Part shown: piece by piece, positions 1-14,819 of the stretch
Layout of the letters: every line of letters begins with the position of its first letter
Numbering within the stretch: position 1 is the first letter of the stretch
Assembly: GCA_023846275.1 (NCBI GenBank)
Contig: JAIUJO010000443.1
Location: 1 to 64,000 of the forward strand
DNA from: Vanilla planifolia
Lineage: Eukaryota; Streptophyta; Magnoliopsida; Asparagales; Orchidaceae
Direction: 5' to 3'
DNA length: 64,000 bases
The notes under the pieces: model-generated
What the model was told of the DNA's origin: nothing
Seen by the model: only the letters and a program-made list of their open reading frames with translations
The model's database searches: none
Position numbers and translations under genes: made by a program

Positions 1-1440
1 TATGCACACAATTGCATGTACATAAACTCACACAAATATCATGACACACATAGATACACACACATGCATCCACACACACCCATATACCCAATCACACTTA
101 CGTGCGCACACAAAAAAATATACGCACACATGCACACCCATCGAAACACATAGGAACAAACACACATGCACATGTGTAGATGCACACACACACATGCACA
201 CTCACACAAGTATATTCACATAAACACACACACACACATGCATTTGTGCCCACACATAGACATACACAAGCAATCTCATGCAGATGCACATGCAAATACA
301 CATGCAAACACACACATACACATGCAAAATAATAGACACAAATATGCACTCACACACACACACATATATTCACACACACACACACAAGTGCACACACATG
401 CACAAACACACACATGCTCAAACACATGCATGCATCTAGACTGACTTACAAAAATACACAAAAACACATACACTTGTGCCCATGCACTTACATATGCACA
501 CACACACACATGCTCACATACAAACACACACAAACACATATAGACATGTACACGCACACCCATACACACACACAAGCTCATCAACATGCACACACATGCA
601 CAGTCACACATACATACTCACATGCACACACATACACACATGCATGCACGCACATGCACATGTCCACATTCACACAAACACATGTACACATAAACTTGCA
701 TGTACATGCGTACACATGCTTGCACACACACACACAAGCACAGGAACACATGTAAGCACACATGCATGCACAACTGCACACACCCTTACACACAAGCACA
801 TGCACTCATACATGCACACAAATGCCTATAGAAGTAGGTATGCACACATGTACACTCACACATAAAGAAACACACACATCAACATGTAGACACACAAACA
901 TGCTCTTGCTCATACATGCATAGACAAAGACACAAATGCACACATGCACACTTACATGCATATATACACAAATGCACACTTGTGCACAACCACATACACA
1001 TGCATGCATGCAAATGCATAAACACATATGCAAACACACACACACACATATGCATGAAAGCACACAAAAGCACACACACACATGCCTACACATGCACATG
1101 CATACACACATGAGCATGCACACATCCCTAGGAACAAATACACACACACACATATGAATATGCACATGCGCACACATTTGTGCACTCAAGCACACACATG
1201 TACATGCACGCACACACATTATTACCTAAGCACACATGCAAACATATATGCACATAAATAAATACACACATGCACACAATCACATGAACACACATGCACA
1301 AACTCACATAGATGCACACATAAATGCACATGCCACACACACACACATAGATGCACATGCAAATGCATACACACCGTATTATCACCCACTCATATGCACA
1401 AGCACACACACTGACATACACTCACAAGAACATGCATAAG

Positions 1441-1463
1441 CACACACACACACACACACACAC
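1441..1463 (+). repeat. (CA)n perfect run, 23 bp
   Basis: An uninterrupted CA dinucleotide tract, one of the longest pure runs in the window. Most CA runs are broken by TG or AA within 6-14 bp. Confidence 0.95.
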
Positions 1464-4400
1464 TTTCACATCCATGCAAAAAAACCACACACAAGCCCAT
1501 ATGCATAAGCACACAGGCATAGCCAATCGTACTCACATACACATACATTCGTGGGCCTATATACATGCACACACACATTCACGAACACACCTACATGCGG
1601 ATACACTTGTCCACATGCACAAATACTATGATGCATGCACACACTAATGCACACACATGTAAATATACACACTCACACACACATATGCACACAATTTAAA
1701 AGAAAAATGCACACACATGTAACACACATGCACAAACACGCATACACATAGTGACTCAAAGAAACATGCACACACATGCAGACACACAACCACACACATG
1801 CACATAGACTTGCACAAACATCTCGACACACATACACATATGTACACAAGCATACACCCATGCATGCACATGCACACACCCACACACACATGCACACAAA
1901 AATACAAATACACACACAAGAATACTCATAGATGTTGACAAACACATGCATCACACTTGAATGCATACATACACACATGCATGAAAACATACACACATGC
2001 TCACTTACATAGATCTACACACACACACACACATAAGCACAAGCACACATTCACAAATGCAAACACAAATTGAAACACACACACACATATGCCCATGTAA
2101 AAAAATGCATGCACACATAAACATATGCATAAACACACACACACACATGAATCACACATTCTTGAAAGCACACACATGCATACACATACAAATAGACTCA
2201 CAGGGATAAAAACTTACACATGCGCATACACATAGATATAGACACAAGTGTGAGAACACACATGCCCAAACATAAATGTGCACATGAACATACTTAAACA
2301 TATGCATATGCACACACACACATATATGCATCCACACACACATGTGCAAGATTTAACTCACACACATGTGTGTGTACGCATGCACAAAAGCACACATAGG
2401 CACACACACTCACACATGCAAGAACACACAGACAAACGCATGTGCATACACCAAGATGCATACACACATACATTTAGATACACATGCACAACCACACATA
2501 AGCATACCTACACATGAAAAAACACACATGAGCATACCTATACATGCATTGACCCCCACACAGAGTCCACATGCTCACACAAATGCACTCACGTACATTA
2601 ACATATGCACACACACAAAATCTTTCATGCACACAAACATCTGGACACACCCACACACACATGCATGTACATGCATGCACACACACATACATATATGCTT
2701 GTACATAACTTGCACACATACACATGCACATGCAAATACACTTCCCCCCCACACACACAAATATGCACATGCACATATATAGATGCATACATATGTAAAC
2801 GAACATACATACACATACACATATACGCACACATGGATATGCATGTACACACACACATAAACACATGTGTGTGCACAATAACACACATGCATGGACACAC
2901 ACATAAGCAAGAACACACAAACACACATAGGAAAACACATGCACAAGCACATGCACACACATGCACACAAAGATATACACAAGCACACATGCACAAAAGC
3001 TCACACACTCATGTAAGCAACCACAAGGACACGTGTACACACATACACATGCACATACATTCATGCAAACATGCACACACATCGGCTAACATACATAGAC
3101 ACATGGATACATGCATGCACACATGTACACATACACATGCACATGCACATAAACACACATATACATATGCACATGTACACACACACCCCCACACATATAG
3201 CCATCCATGCACACATGCACACACCAACACACACATCAGCACAAAAACACACAAAGGCACATATAAAGCTAAGCACACACACCCACACTCACAAAACCAC
3301 ACACACACTCCTTCAAACAGACACCTATGCACACACATAAAACTTATGCACAGAGACATGTACAGTGGCACATGCACATGTAAACAAATGCATTCCCATA
3401 GAAACTTGCACATGCCCACAAACACACAAATGCATGCACAAATAAAACCACAAACTCACACACATGCACACATGTGCATGCTTGTACACTAACACACACA
3501 CATGCACACTTGTTATGCACTTGCATTGAACACACAAATGCATGCACCCACACTCACACACACACATGAACACATGTGCACATAGGTACACATGCACACA
3601 CATGAACATAGATGCACACACGCATGTGGATGCATCCACAAATACGTATGCACACACATGCTAACAAAGCGCATGCACCAGCACACACACTTTCATGCAC
3701 ATGTGCATGCATAAGAACACACATGCAGAGACACACATGAACATTCTAATGCTCACAGCCATGCACACACGTGCACATTCTTGCACACGCACACAAACAT
3801 AAACACACGTGCATACTCAAGCACACAAATAACACACACATGCATGCATATACATGCATAAGTATGCACACACTTCCACATATACACACACAAGCATGGA
3901 CACAAAGGCACACATGCACACCCACATGTGCATGCATACAAACACACATGAGCATATGTGCACACACAAGCCCACACACTAACACATCCAAACACACACA
4001 CATATGTAGGCACATGCAGACACACAAAAACAAACTCATGCACCCACACACACATGTACACAAACATGCATATTAACACACACTTTCATACACAACATAC
4101 ACACAAGCATACGCACCCACGCACCAACACATGTGCATACACATGCACACACACAAGCACATACATACATCCGCACACACACACATACATGCACTCAAAC
4201 ATGCAAACACTCATGCTCATATACACACACCGATTGACACACGAGCCCATGTATATACACACATATATAAGCTCACATAAACAAATAAACACACACACAC
4301 ACACACGTAGTCACTTGCACAAAAACTCACACATGCACAAATGCATGCACACACAAATACACAAACAAGCACATGCCAACACATAAGCATAAACACATCC

Positions 4401-7400
4401 ACACACACACATGCACATGCACACACATACAGACATATGTATACACACACACGCACTCACATAGACACAAACACATACAGACACACACATGCACACACAC
4501 GTGCATACACACATACATGTACACACACATGCACACACACATATAAATGCACACATATGCAGAAACCTGCATGGACATATTTATGCACACATATGTGCAC
4601 ACAAATGTAGACACACATGCATAATCACATATGTGCAGGCACACATATACACACACACCCTCGTAGACATGTGCCTACGTGCACATGCACACACAGTTTA
4701 TGCATACACACACACACATAAGCATGCACAACCACTACCACACATGAACACACAAAAATGTATGGACATCCATGCATACATAAATGTGCATGCATGCACA
4801 CACACAAAGACACACAAATATGCACATATATTGACACAAACACACACACACCCCTACATGTGCACACATGTACACCTACACACAGACATATAAACATGTA
4901 AATAAATAAGCAAATGGATACAAACATACACACAAACACACATAAACACCCAAATGCATGCTGACTACAAGAACACACATGCACACACCTAAACAAAAAC
5001 ACACATACCCACACACATATAAGGAAGACACTCTCATACAAATTAGCACACTTACCCTAATAATCACACCTATACGCAAGCATACACGCATAGGCAATTG
5101 AATATACACTAACACATAGTCAGATATACAGACACACACAAATGCTCACAAAACACACACATGCACAACAACGCACATATACACACATGCACATCCATTA
5201 ACATGCATATAGATGTGCACACACACTCAAACTTAGAAGCACAAACGAACATGCATAGGTACAAAAAATAAACATACATGCACACACACAGAAATGCATA
5301 CACATAAGAAAACATGCTCGCACCCACACACATATAAGTACTCATATATAAATACATGCAGACACACACACACACACACCCACACACCTACACATAGTTT
5401 GCATAAAAACACCCACAAACACACACACACAAGCATACACATGTGCACACACTCATCTGTAGTTAAACACACATAAGCACATAAAAACAAACACACCCAC
5501 ACACCATGTGCATGCACACACATGCACACTTGCATGCATGCATGTAACCCCATGGACTAGCATACACCTACACTTGGACATAAGCACAAGCACAAGTGCA
5601 TGTACAAAAACATGCACATGCAAGCACACAAACATGCACATGCCTGCAAACACTCACATAAGTAGAACACTCATGCAAGCCCACACACACATGCAAATGT
5701 AGGTGAGCTCACACACCTGCACATATGCAAGCAAGCACACATTCATGCATACTCACATGCACATGCAAGCTTGCAAACACAAATCCACATGCACATGTAC
5801 ACTAATACATGCACAAGCTCACACACATGCACGCATACACACAAGAAAACACATCCACACACACACAAGCTCACACACACATGTGCATATGCATGCAGAC
5901 ATTCACACATACACAAGTCAAACAAATTTACCCACTACACATATTGATGCACACACGAGACATACACATGCACAAGCATTAACACACATACACACTTCTA
6001 CAAATTCATACAAATATTAAATAAAACATGCTTACAAGGAGACAGACACACACACGTATGCAAAAACGTGCACAAACACACTCACGCCTATGCATAGAAA
6101 CACACATGCACACACACAATCACTTGCACGCTCACACACGTGACACCCATGCACACATATGCACATGCAAATGAACATACATAGCCACACACACAAATAT
6201 AAACACACATTTACTAAAACACACATAGACACAAGTATAACACATGAAGAGACACATGCACATGTCCAAACACACACAAACATTTACTCATACACACACA
6301 CACATAAATGCACATGCACATATATACATATAGATATAAACATACACAGACAAACACACGTGCACACTCTCACTCACACATACACTTACACAAACAAACA
6401 CACCCATAGATACATACACAAACATGCACACAAACATACATACACATGCATGCACTCATGTGCACACTCTTGTACAACACAAATGTGTACACACCCACAC
6501 ACACTTATGCCCATGCATATAGATGCACACAAATGCACATTCATATTAACACAAACATACACATATGCACACATGCACACGCACAAATACACACTTATAT
6601 GCATGCACATAGATATGCACCATTGCCCTCCCATACATAAAAACACTTACACACAGACACACAAATGTGCATATAAGCACAAACAAACATAGATGCACAT
6701 GCACACACATAAACACACACACGCATGCACACACATAGGCACATGTTCACATGCACATGTGCATGCTTAAGGGCACACATGCATGCATGCACATAAGCAT
6801 ATACTCATATAGATATATGCAAACATAGTACATATACTTATACACACACATACACACAGACACACATACACAAACATACACAAATACAAACACACTCATG
6901 CACATACATACAGACACACATGTATGCATACACATACACACACATATATGCATGCACACACACCCATGGACACACAAACAAACACAGTCAATCACACACA
7001 TAAAAAACACATGCATACAAGCATGCAAACATATGCACATACATGCACACACACGCATGCATGCACACAAGCCCAAAGACACTGATGCATAAACAAACAT
7101 GTATATGCATATGCACAAACACATGCATCCATGCACATGCAGCCACATACACACATGTGCATGTACCTAGTCACACATACATGTACATACATGTATGCAC
7201 ACACATACATGCACAAGAAATCACTCACACATATATATGTGTGTAGACATAGACTCATAGGAACATACTCGTATCCACGAAGACACATGCAGATGCACAA
7301 ACAAACACACACACATCGATGGTCATGCACACACTCACAAACACAAGAATAAGCACACACACATGCACACCCATACAAACATGCATGCACACTCACACAC

Positions 7401-8794
7401 ACCCAAACACACACACACACACATACAAACATGCACAAAGGCACACAAAACCATTCATACACACAGACATGCACAAACACATGCATAATATAGGCACTCA
7501 CACACACATACAAATGCACAAACACACACATGAATGTACAAACATGCATACACAAACACACACGTATACACACTAAGATGCACACATATACAAATACATA
7601 AACATACACAAAAACAAACATACACACACAAATGTATGCACATATGTACACACACACACACATAAGTATACACACAAATGCACATACACATGCATGCACA
7701 TATGCATAACACATGCACACACTTACACACAAACATGCATGCGCACAAGTTGACACATATGCACATAGATTTACACACTCACTACACTTGTGGATGCATG
7801 CACACACTCACAAACATGCACACACCCACTCATTCACACACATGCAAGCACTTAAAAATGCACACACACACACATAAAAACTCACACATAAATATACACA
7901 CATGCCAATGCACAAAAGCAAGCACACATACACACACAGACATGTACAAATGCATAAGCATAGTTGCACCCAAACACCCATGCATGCACAAATACACATA
8001 CACTTGCAAACACATGCCCATGCTCATGCATTCATTCATACATGCATGCATGCATATGCCCACACAAATGCGCACACACACAAATAGTTGCATAATCACA
8101 AACTTGCACAGGCACACACACACACATTGACCCACAAAGGAAAACAAGCATGCATGCATGCATATGCACACTAGCATACACACATCACATGGATAGAAAC
8201 TCATACATGCACACACACACATGCACACACACATACAGACACACATCCACATGCACAGTCACATCCACATGCACAATCTCATGCACATGCATCCGTACAC
8301 ATACACCCACAAACACACATACATGCTCACACGCACATGCACAAAAACACACACACCCATGCACACATGTGCGTGCTTGTTCTAGCACGAACATAAATGC
8401 ACAAATGTACATAGACACATGAAGACACATATGTACACACATGTGAACACACACACACATGCACACATAGACACAAATGCAAACACACACACATATACAA
8501 ATATGCACACACACATGCACCCACATACATACAAATGTATGTTCATGCATATGCACATGTACACATACATGTGTAAGTGCACATGCATACACACACATGC
8601 ACCCGCACACAAATGCACACACACATGCACAAAAGCACACACATGCACAAGCACACATATGCAAACCTACTCACATGCACAAACTTGCACACACACACAC
8701 ACACACATACATAAGGATCCATAAATGCACACACATTGTAATGCACACATGTACACAACTACATGTGCATTACAGCATACACATGCATACCCAT

Positions 8795-8804
8795 AAAAAA
8801 AAAA
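8795..8804 (+). repeat. A10 homopolymer
   Basis: Ten consecutive A residues, followed by TAAAGAAAG, inside CA-rich satellite. It is one of the few places where the alternating purine-pyrimidine rule fails for more than a few bases. There is no sign of a SINE or a processed transcript around it. Confidence 0.9.
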
Positions 8805-9442
8805 TAAAGAAAGACACATGCACACACACACAAGAACATAAATAAAAACACACACACAAGCACACATGCATAGATGCAGACACACACATGTATACATACG
8901 TGTGGGCACACATACATAAACACATGCACAAGCAAGCACACACCCACACAAACACAACACAAAAAAAACATGCACACACATGTGCTCACACATACCTGCA
9001 CGTGTACAAAAACACTCTTATGCATGCATACTCACACACACACACACACACATAAAACATGCACAAGTACACACACACACCCACACATCCACACATAACC
9101 ACACACACACATGCCTGAATGAATGCACATATGCAAGAATCCACAAATATATGCAAGCCATGAATACACACACACATCTGAACAATCACTCACATCTGCA
9201 TGCACACATGCACACAAACGCATGCACATACACATATATGCAGCCACACACATATACATGTGCATGCACACACACACACACATGCACAAACACTCCAATA
9301 AACCCACACCAATTAAAACACACACACACACATGCATGTACAAAAACACACACACATGTGCACATATGCCCATGCACATAAACACACACACACACATAGG
9401 TGTGCATGTGAATAAACACACATGCACAAACACATGCATACA

Positions 9443-10823
9443 CACTCATCCCCCTCTCCACATGCACACATGCACATGTACACAAGAAAATCCACACACA
9501 TGAACACACACTTACACATACTCTTGCACATAATTACATATGCACACAACAAACATAGACACACAAACATGCATGCAAAAAACAATACACATATACAAAC
9601 AAAAATAAACACCGCACACACAGGAACACACATGCACATGTCCTAACATACACACCTTCACACACACACAAGTACACATGCACACATGCACACACACAAG
9701 CTTACACACATGCACATGCACATGAACAAGCATGTATGCCTACGTACATAAATACACACCCACCCATACCTACACGTATTCAAGCATAGCACAAACAAAC
9801 ATGCACTAACACTCGCTCACACACAGAAACTTGCAAGCATTCACACTCACTCACACACACTAACATAATCACATGCACAATCACACATATGCACACGCAC
9901 ATGCACACTCATGCAAACTCATTAACATAGACACACACACCCACATAGTGTCATGCGCTCTAGCATGCATAAGAAAGTCACATGAAAGCATACAAACCCA
10001 TGCACGGACACACACATAACCACAAACATGCACAAGCACATGCACATGCACACGCACACACATGCATGCACAAAACACTCACCCTCAAACACGAAAATGA
10101 GTAGACATGTAGAGATGGACATGCACATAGAAGAAACCTCACACCAACACACACTTTCATGCGCTCATATGGATGCACATGTAGGCACACAAACAACCAT
10201 ACAAATGCACATACATGCATAGAAACACACACACACACACACACACATGTGTGTGGACACATGTATACAAACACATGCACACATAAGCACAAACCCACAC
10301 AAACACAACAAAGACAAACAAGCACATAATCACTCTCATACACACACATGCATGAGTGCATAAACATTTATACACTTGTACACACACACAAACACATTCA
10401 AGCACACATGCACATTTGCATACACTCATACACACATCCACATGCACATGCACACATACACCCACACCCACACATCCATACACTTACACATAACACACAC
10501 ACATGTAAGCATTCACAAGCACATGCAAGCATACACACACACACACACACTTGTACACACACACGTGCATGCACATACACAAACAGATGAAACAACACAC
10601 ACATGCACCTACATGAATACATATGTTCTTGCATCCACACACAGACATGTACAAACACACATACATATACAAAAATCCACACACACTCACACTAATGGTC
10701 ATAGACATATAAGTGCATGAACAAAAACATGCACACTATGTGCATGCATGCCTAGTCACATAGACACACACACACACACAGGTGCATATGCACACACACA
10801 CATGCACAAACACATTGAATACA
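9443..10823 (+). repeat. HOR-A subunit, copy 1 in block P
   Basis: This is one higher-order repeat unit of about 1.38 kb. The landmarks in order are ACTCATCCCC (9,443), GCATGCAAAAAAC (9,571), CATAGTGTCATGCGC (near 9,945), ACACTCACCC then ACGAAAATGAGTAGACATG (10,073-10,108), AGAAACCTCACACC (near 10,130), and CACAAACACAACAAAGACA (near 10,300). The same order, reversed, is seen at 31,1xx-30,4xx on the opposite strand, which makes chance similarity of CA-rich DNA unlikely. Confidence 0.6.
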
Positions 10824-11894
10824 CACTCATCCCCGACATAAACTAACGCATACGCACACACACACATATGCACATGCACATATATGCAAACCATGCACAT
10901 ACACACATACTCTCATGCACACACATACACTTGCATGCACACAAGCACATGCATTAAACAACACATTCACACACATACACACACATGCTGGAAAAAACAA
11001 TAAACATGCTCATCCACATGCATAAACGCACAAACACACACATAGAGGAACACATACACACATGCACTAATATGTACATGCATTAAAACACACACATGCA
11101 CACACGTATTCAAACATGCACCAGCACACACACACACACACTAACACACAACTATACACACCTACATGTATACATGCATAATACACACTCCCTTGCATAT
11201 AGATGGACACAAATGCACGCATTCACACAAACTCACACACACATGAACATAAACATAATCAAACCCATATACACACACAAGCACATGTATATGCACACTA
11301 ACACATTTATCGAAACACGCACACATAATGCCAAGCACTCATGCATGCACAACACACTTAGATGAATGAAAGCACACATGTACAAACCAATGCACACAAA
11401 CAAGCATGCATACACACATATGCACACACAAACACATACAACCACACATGTACATGCACACACACAAATGCACTTGCACATAGAAACAAAGTCACTCCCA
11501 CACACACTAAGATGCACCTACATGCACACACATGTAAGCACACAAATAACCACACACACACATGCATAAACATACAAACACACATGTACACAAGCACACA
11601 TACTTATAGAAATGCACATATATACTCATAGGCACACACATGCACTCGTTCTTGCATAGGAACACAAGCACATTTGCATCCATGCTTGCGTATGCACATG
11701 CACACATATGCAAACACATGCTAATACATAGGAACACACATGCCCACACAAAGGCACACACACACAAGAACACATGCATACACATATGCATACATATACA
11801 CACAAATGTGCACAGAAATATACATGCACTTGCACACACAACCACACACATTTTCACACCCACATTCATGCATACACATGCACACACAGCACAC
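10824..11894 (+). repeat. HOR-A subunit, copy 2 in block P (partial)
   Basis: This is the second copy of the 1.38-kb subunit. The landmarks are ACTCATCCCC (10,824), GGAAAAAACAATAAAC (10,990), CATAATGCCA followed by GCACAACACACTTAGATG (about 11,325-11,362), and GAAACAAAGTCACTCCCAC (about 11,484). A word CATCCATGCTTGCGTATGC (near 11,678) also recurs near 19,870 and, reversed, near 57,285. The unit then runs into the 449-bp duplication instead of starting a third copy. Confidence 0.55.
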
Positions 11895-11899
11895 ACACA

Positions 11900-12349
11900 T
11901 AAATAAACTTGAATGCACACTCACGCACAAACACACATGTGCACACATAAGCAAACATACATACATGCACACTCACACACATGTGCATGCACAAACATCT
12001 ATGCTTGTACATTTTTATGGCACACATATATGCATGCACCAACACATGCACACACATAACAACAAACATGCACATCATTGCATACACACACACAAAAGCA
12101 CAGATAGACATGCGCACATACTTACTCATACACAAACACATGCACACGCACACACACAAGCATGCACACATGAATATAGACACACATGCACACATATTGA
12201 CACATGCATAGACACATGCATGTATGCATGCAAGCACACACACGCGTATTTATACATACACATGCACACTTGCTAATGTAAATGCATCTGCATAAAAGCT
12301 CAAATGCATAAACTCATGCACACTCACCCACAAACACACATGAACACAT
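11900..12349 (+). repeat. 449-bp tandem duplication, copy 1
   Basis: This copy begins AAATAAACTTGAATGCAC at 11,901 and reads through ATCTATGCTTGTAC (near 11,998), ATGGCACACATATATGC (near 12,017) and CTAATGTAAATGCATCTGC (near 12,272). The next copy repeats all of these at a shift of 446-449 bp with few differences. The duplication is clearly younger than the other repeats in the window. Confidence 0.9.
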
Positions 12350-12790
12350 AAATAAACTTGAATGCACACTCACCCACAAACACACATGTGCACACATAAG
12401 CAAACATACATACATGCACACTCACACACATGTGAATGCACAAACATCTATGCTTGTACACTTTCATGGCACACATATATGCATGCACCAACACATGCAC
12501 ACACATAACAACAAACATACACATCATTACACACACACACACACAAAAGCACAAATAAACACGTGCACATACTTATACACAAACACATGCACACGCACAC
12601 ACACAAGCATGCACACATGAATATAGACACACATGCACACATATTGACACATGCATAGACACATGCATGTATGCATGATGCACACACACATGCATTTATA
12701 CATACACATGCACACTTGCTAATGTAAATGCATCTGCACAAAAGTTGACATGCATAGACTCATGCACTTGTACACTTACTCACATACATA
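12350..12790 (+). repeat. 449-bp tandem duplication, copy 2
   Basis: This near-identical second copy starts AAATAAACTTGAATGCAC at 12,350. Most differences from copy 1 are single bases, with a few small length changes such as a shorter CATGCATG stretch near 12,675. The homology fades by about 12,790, where CTCATGCACTTGTACAC replaces the copy 1 ending. Confidence 0.9.
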
Positions 12791-14819
12791 GACATAGGCT
12801 CACACATGCACACCCACATGCACACCCATAACACACATACATAGAAAGATAGATATGCACACACACACACACATGTGCAAGACACAAACACATACACATG
12901 CATGCATAGGCACACGCATGCATGCACAAACTATAAATAAAGACATAAATGCAAACACATATACACACACACATGTGAAACCACTCACCCACACATGCAT
13001 ACCCACGCACATGCACTCGCACATGAACACACACACACATGTATGCACTCACATGCAAACATGCACACAAATACAAAAACATGCATGCATGCACATGCAC
13101 ACACATATAGTATTGTTCTCACACACACACACATGCACATGCATGTGCACACACCCAGACACATAAATGCATGTACACCAACATGCACAACACAAACACA
13201 TAAATACACATGTATAAATTCACACACACTCATTCACATCAACATAGGCACACACACGGACACACACATGCATGTGTAGACATAGGCACACACGAAGACA
13301 CACACATACATATCAATACACACACACATGTAAGTATAAATGCACACCCTTGCACATGCACACACACATGCTTGTGTGTAAACAACGACACACAAAAAAC
13401 CACACACATGCATACACACACATATATAAACACATGTAGACAAACATATGCACATACCAAAAAAAATCATACACATATGCATATAAGTATAAATGCATAC
13501 ACACACATATAGACACACACACTCACTTGCATAAAAATTACCTCAGGCACATGCATGCACACACACATATAGGCACATACATTTGCACACACACATGTAC
13601 CTACACACATGCGCACATGCACACACATATTTACACACATACACAAGCACACACACATGCATGCACACTCACATGCACACACACATTTGCACACACATAT
13701 ACAATCACGAACATGTATATGCATACATGTACAGACAAACACACACACAACCACACAGACTAAGGTCACATGTACACACAAAGACACATGCACACAAATG
13801 TACTCACACATGCACCGCACACAATGATTTACACATACACAAACATATCAATGCACGCAGACACACATAGCCTGATTCACACTTGCAGACATGCACACAC
13901 AGGCATGCACATGAACACACGCACATACACATAAACATGTATAAAGACAACACATGCACTTATATATACATGTGTAAAGTCACATACACGCATTCACACG
14001 TAAGCACACACATGCATTCACTATACACACAACTACTCACACATCAAGGAGCACCACGCACATGCATGCACATGCCAACACATGCACAAGCACACATGCA
14101 AACACACAAATATGCACATATGCACAGATGCAGTCTCATGCACACATATGTGCAAAAACACAAAACCACATGCATGCATGCACATGAGAACACATCACAC
14201 CCAAACACACACACACATACATGCATGCAACACACTCACACATGCACATAGACACCCACAGACATACACCCACACATGCCCACATGCACTCACACGTGCA
14301 CACAAACGCATGTAAACAAGTAAAAATGGATGCACTTAAGCACACTCACAAGTGCATGCACACTCACAAACATAATTTATGACAAATACATAACCACACA
14401 CAGGAGCACACACATACACACACATGCATATACATGCATGGACACACACATTTGCTCACACATATACACATAAAAACATAAAACATAGACACACACACAT
14501 AAATAGACAAGCTCATATTCACACATGCACACCAAGACACATTGACATACACCTACATACACGCACATGCCTATGCACAAAAGCATATAAATACACATAC
14601 ACATGCACCACATGCATGTAGAAGCTTACTCATATGATCACACAAATGCTCACACATGTACATGCATGCATGTACACTAGTTAACTTATAGACATGCACA
14701 TATATAAATAAGCACATTCAAGCACACTCACTCCAACACACACTCACATGCACCTGCATGTACACATGCATATAGAGACATATACACACATGCATAGGAG
14801 CACATAAAAATACAAACAC
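12791..14819 (+). repeat. CA-rich satellite between block P and the long direct repeat
   Basis: This stretch has the same alternating composition as its surroundings. It contains small islands that break the CA rule, such as CAAGGAGCACCACGCAC near 14,046. I could not align it convincingly with the other blocks, and I see no gene. Confidence 0.75.

Larger units (their letters stand above)
1..8930 (+). repeat. CA-rich alternating purine-pyrimidine satellite, left part
   Basis: The top strand is a degenerate ACAC string punctuated by CATG, TGCA, CATA, AAAC and CCAC words; G occurs almost only inside TG, and CpG is scarce. I see no gene. All long open frames are His/Thr or Cys/Val repeats in several frames at once, with no domain, no codon-position signal and no plausible start context. 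I could not place this part securely within the larger repeats that organise the rest of the window. One landmark near 5,966-5,990 (AAGCATTAACACACATACAC) resembles words at 16,177, 31,711 and 62,700, but its neighbours do not line up. Short landmark islands that break the CA pattern lie near 5,543-5,590, 6,000-6,050 and 7,245-7,285; I see no function in them. Confidence 0.85.
8930..12790 (+). repeat. Satellite block P: tandem subunits of about 1.38 kb plus a 449-bp duplication
   Basis: This CA-rich block contains the same ordered landmarks twice. A run ACTCATCCCC lies at 9,443 and 10,824. A GCAAAAAAC/GGAAAAAAC word lies at 9,575 and 10,991. A CATAGTGTCATG / CATAATGCCA word lies near 9,945 and 11,325. 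A GAAACxxxxTCAC word lies near 10,123 and 11,484. The offsets are 1,381, about 1,417, about 1,380 and about 1,361 bp, so the subunit is about 1.38 kb. The right part then holds a separate 449-bp tandem duplication. An inverted relative of this block lies at 28,431-31,2xx, and single related subunits lie near 19.2-20.1 kb, 36.4 kb and 57.3-58.1 kb. There are no genes. Confidence is limited because the comparison was made by eye in low-complexity sequence. Confidence 0.65.

Noticed and set aside
5966-5990. An extra copy of the super-repeat starting in the first 6 kb
   Set aside because: One CATTAACACACATACAC-like landmark is present, but the neighbouring landmarks (CACTTG..CACATACA, CAATTGCATGCA) are not at the expected distances.
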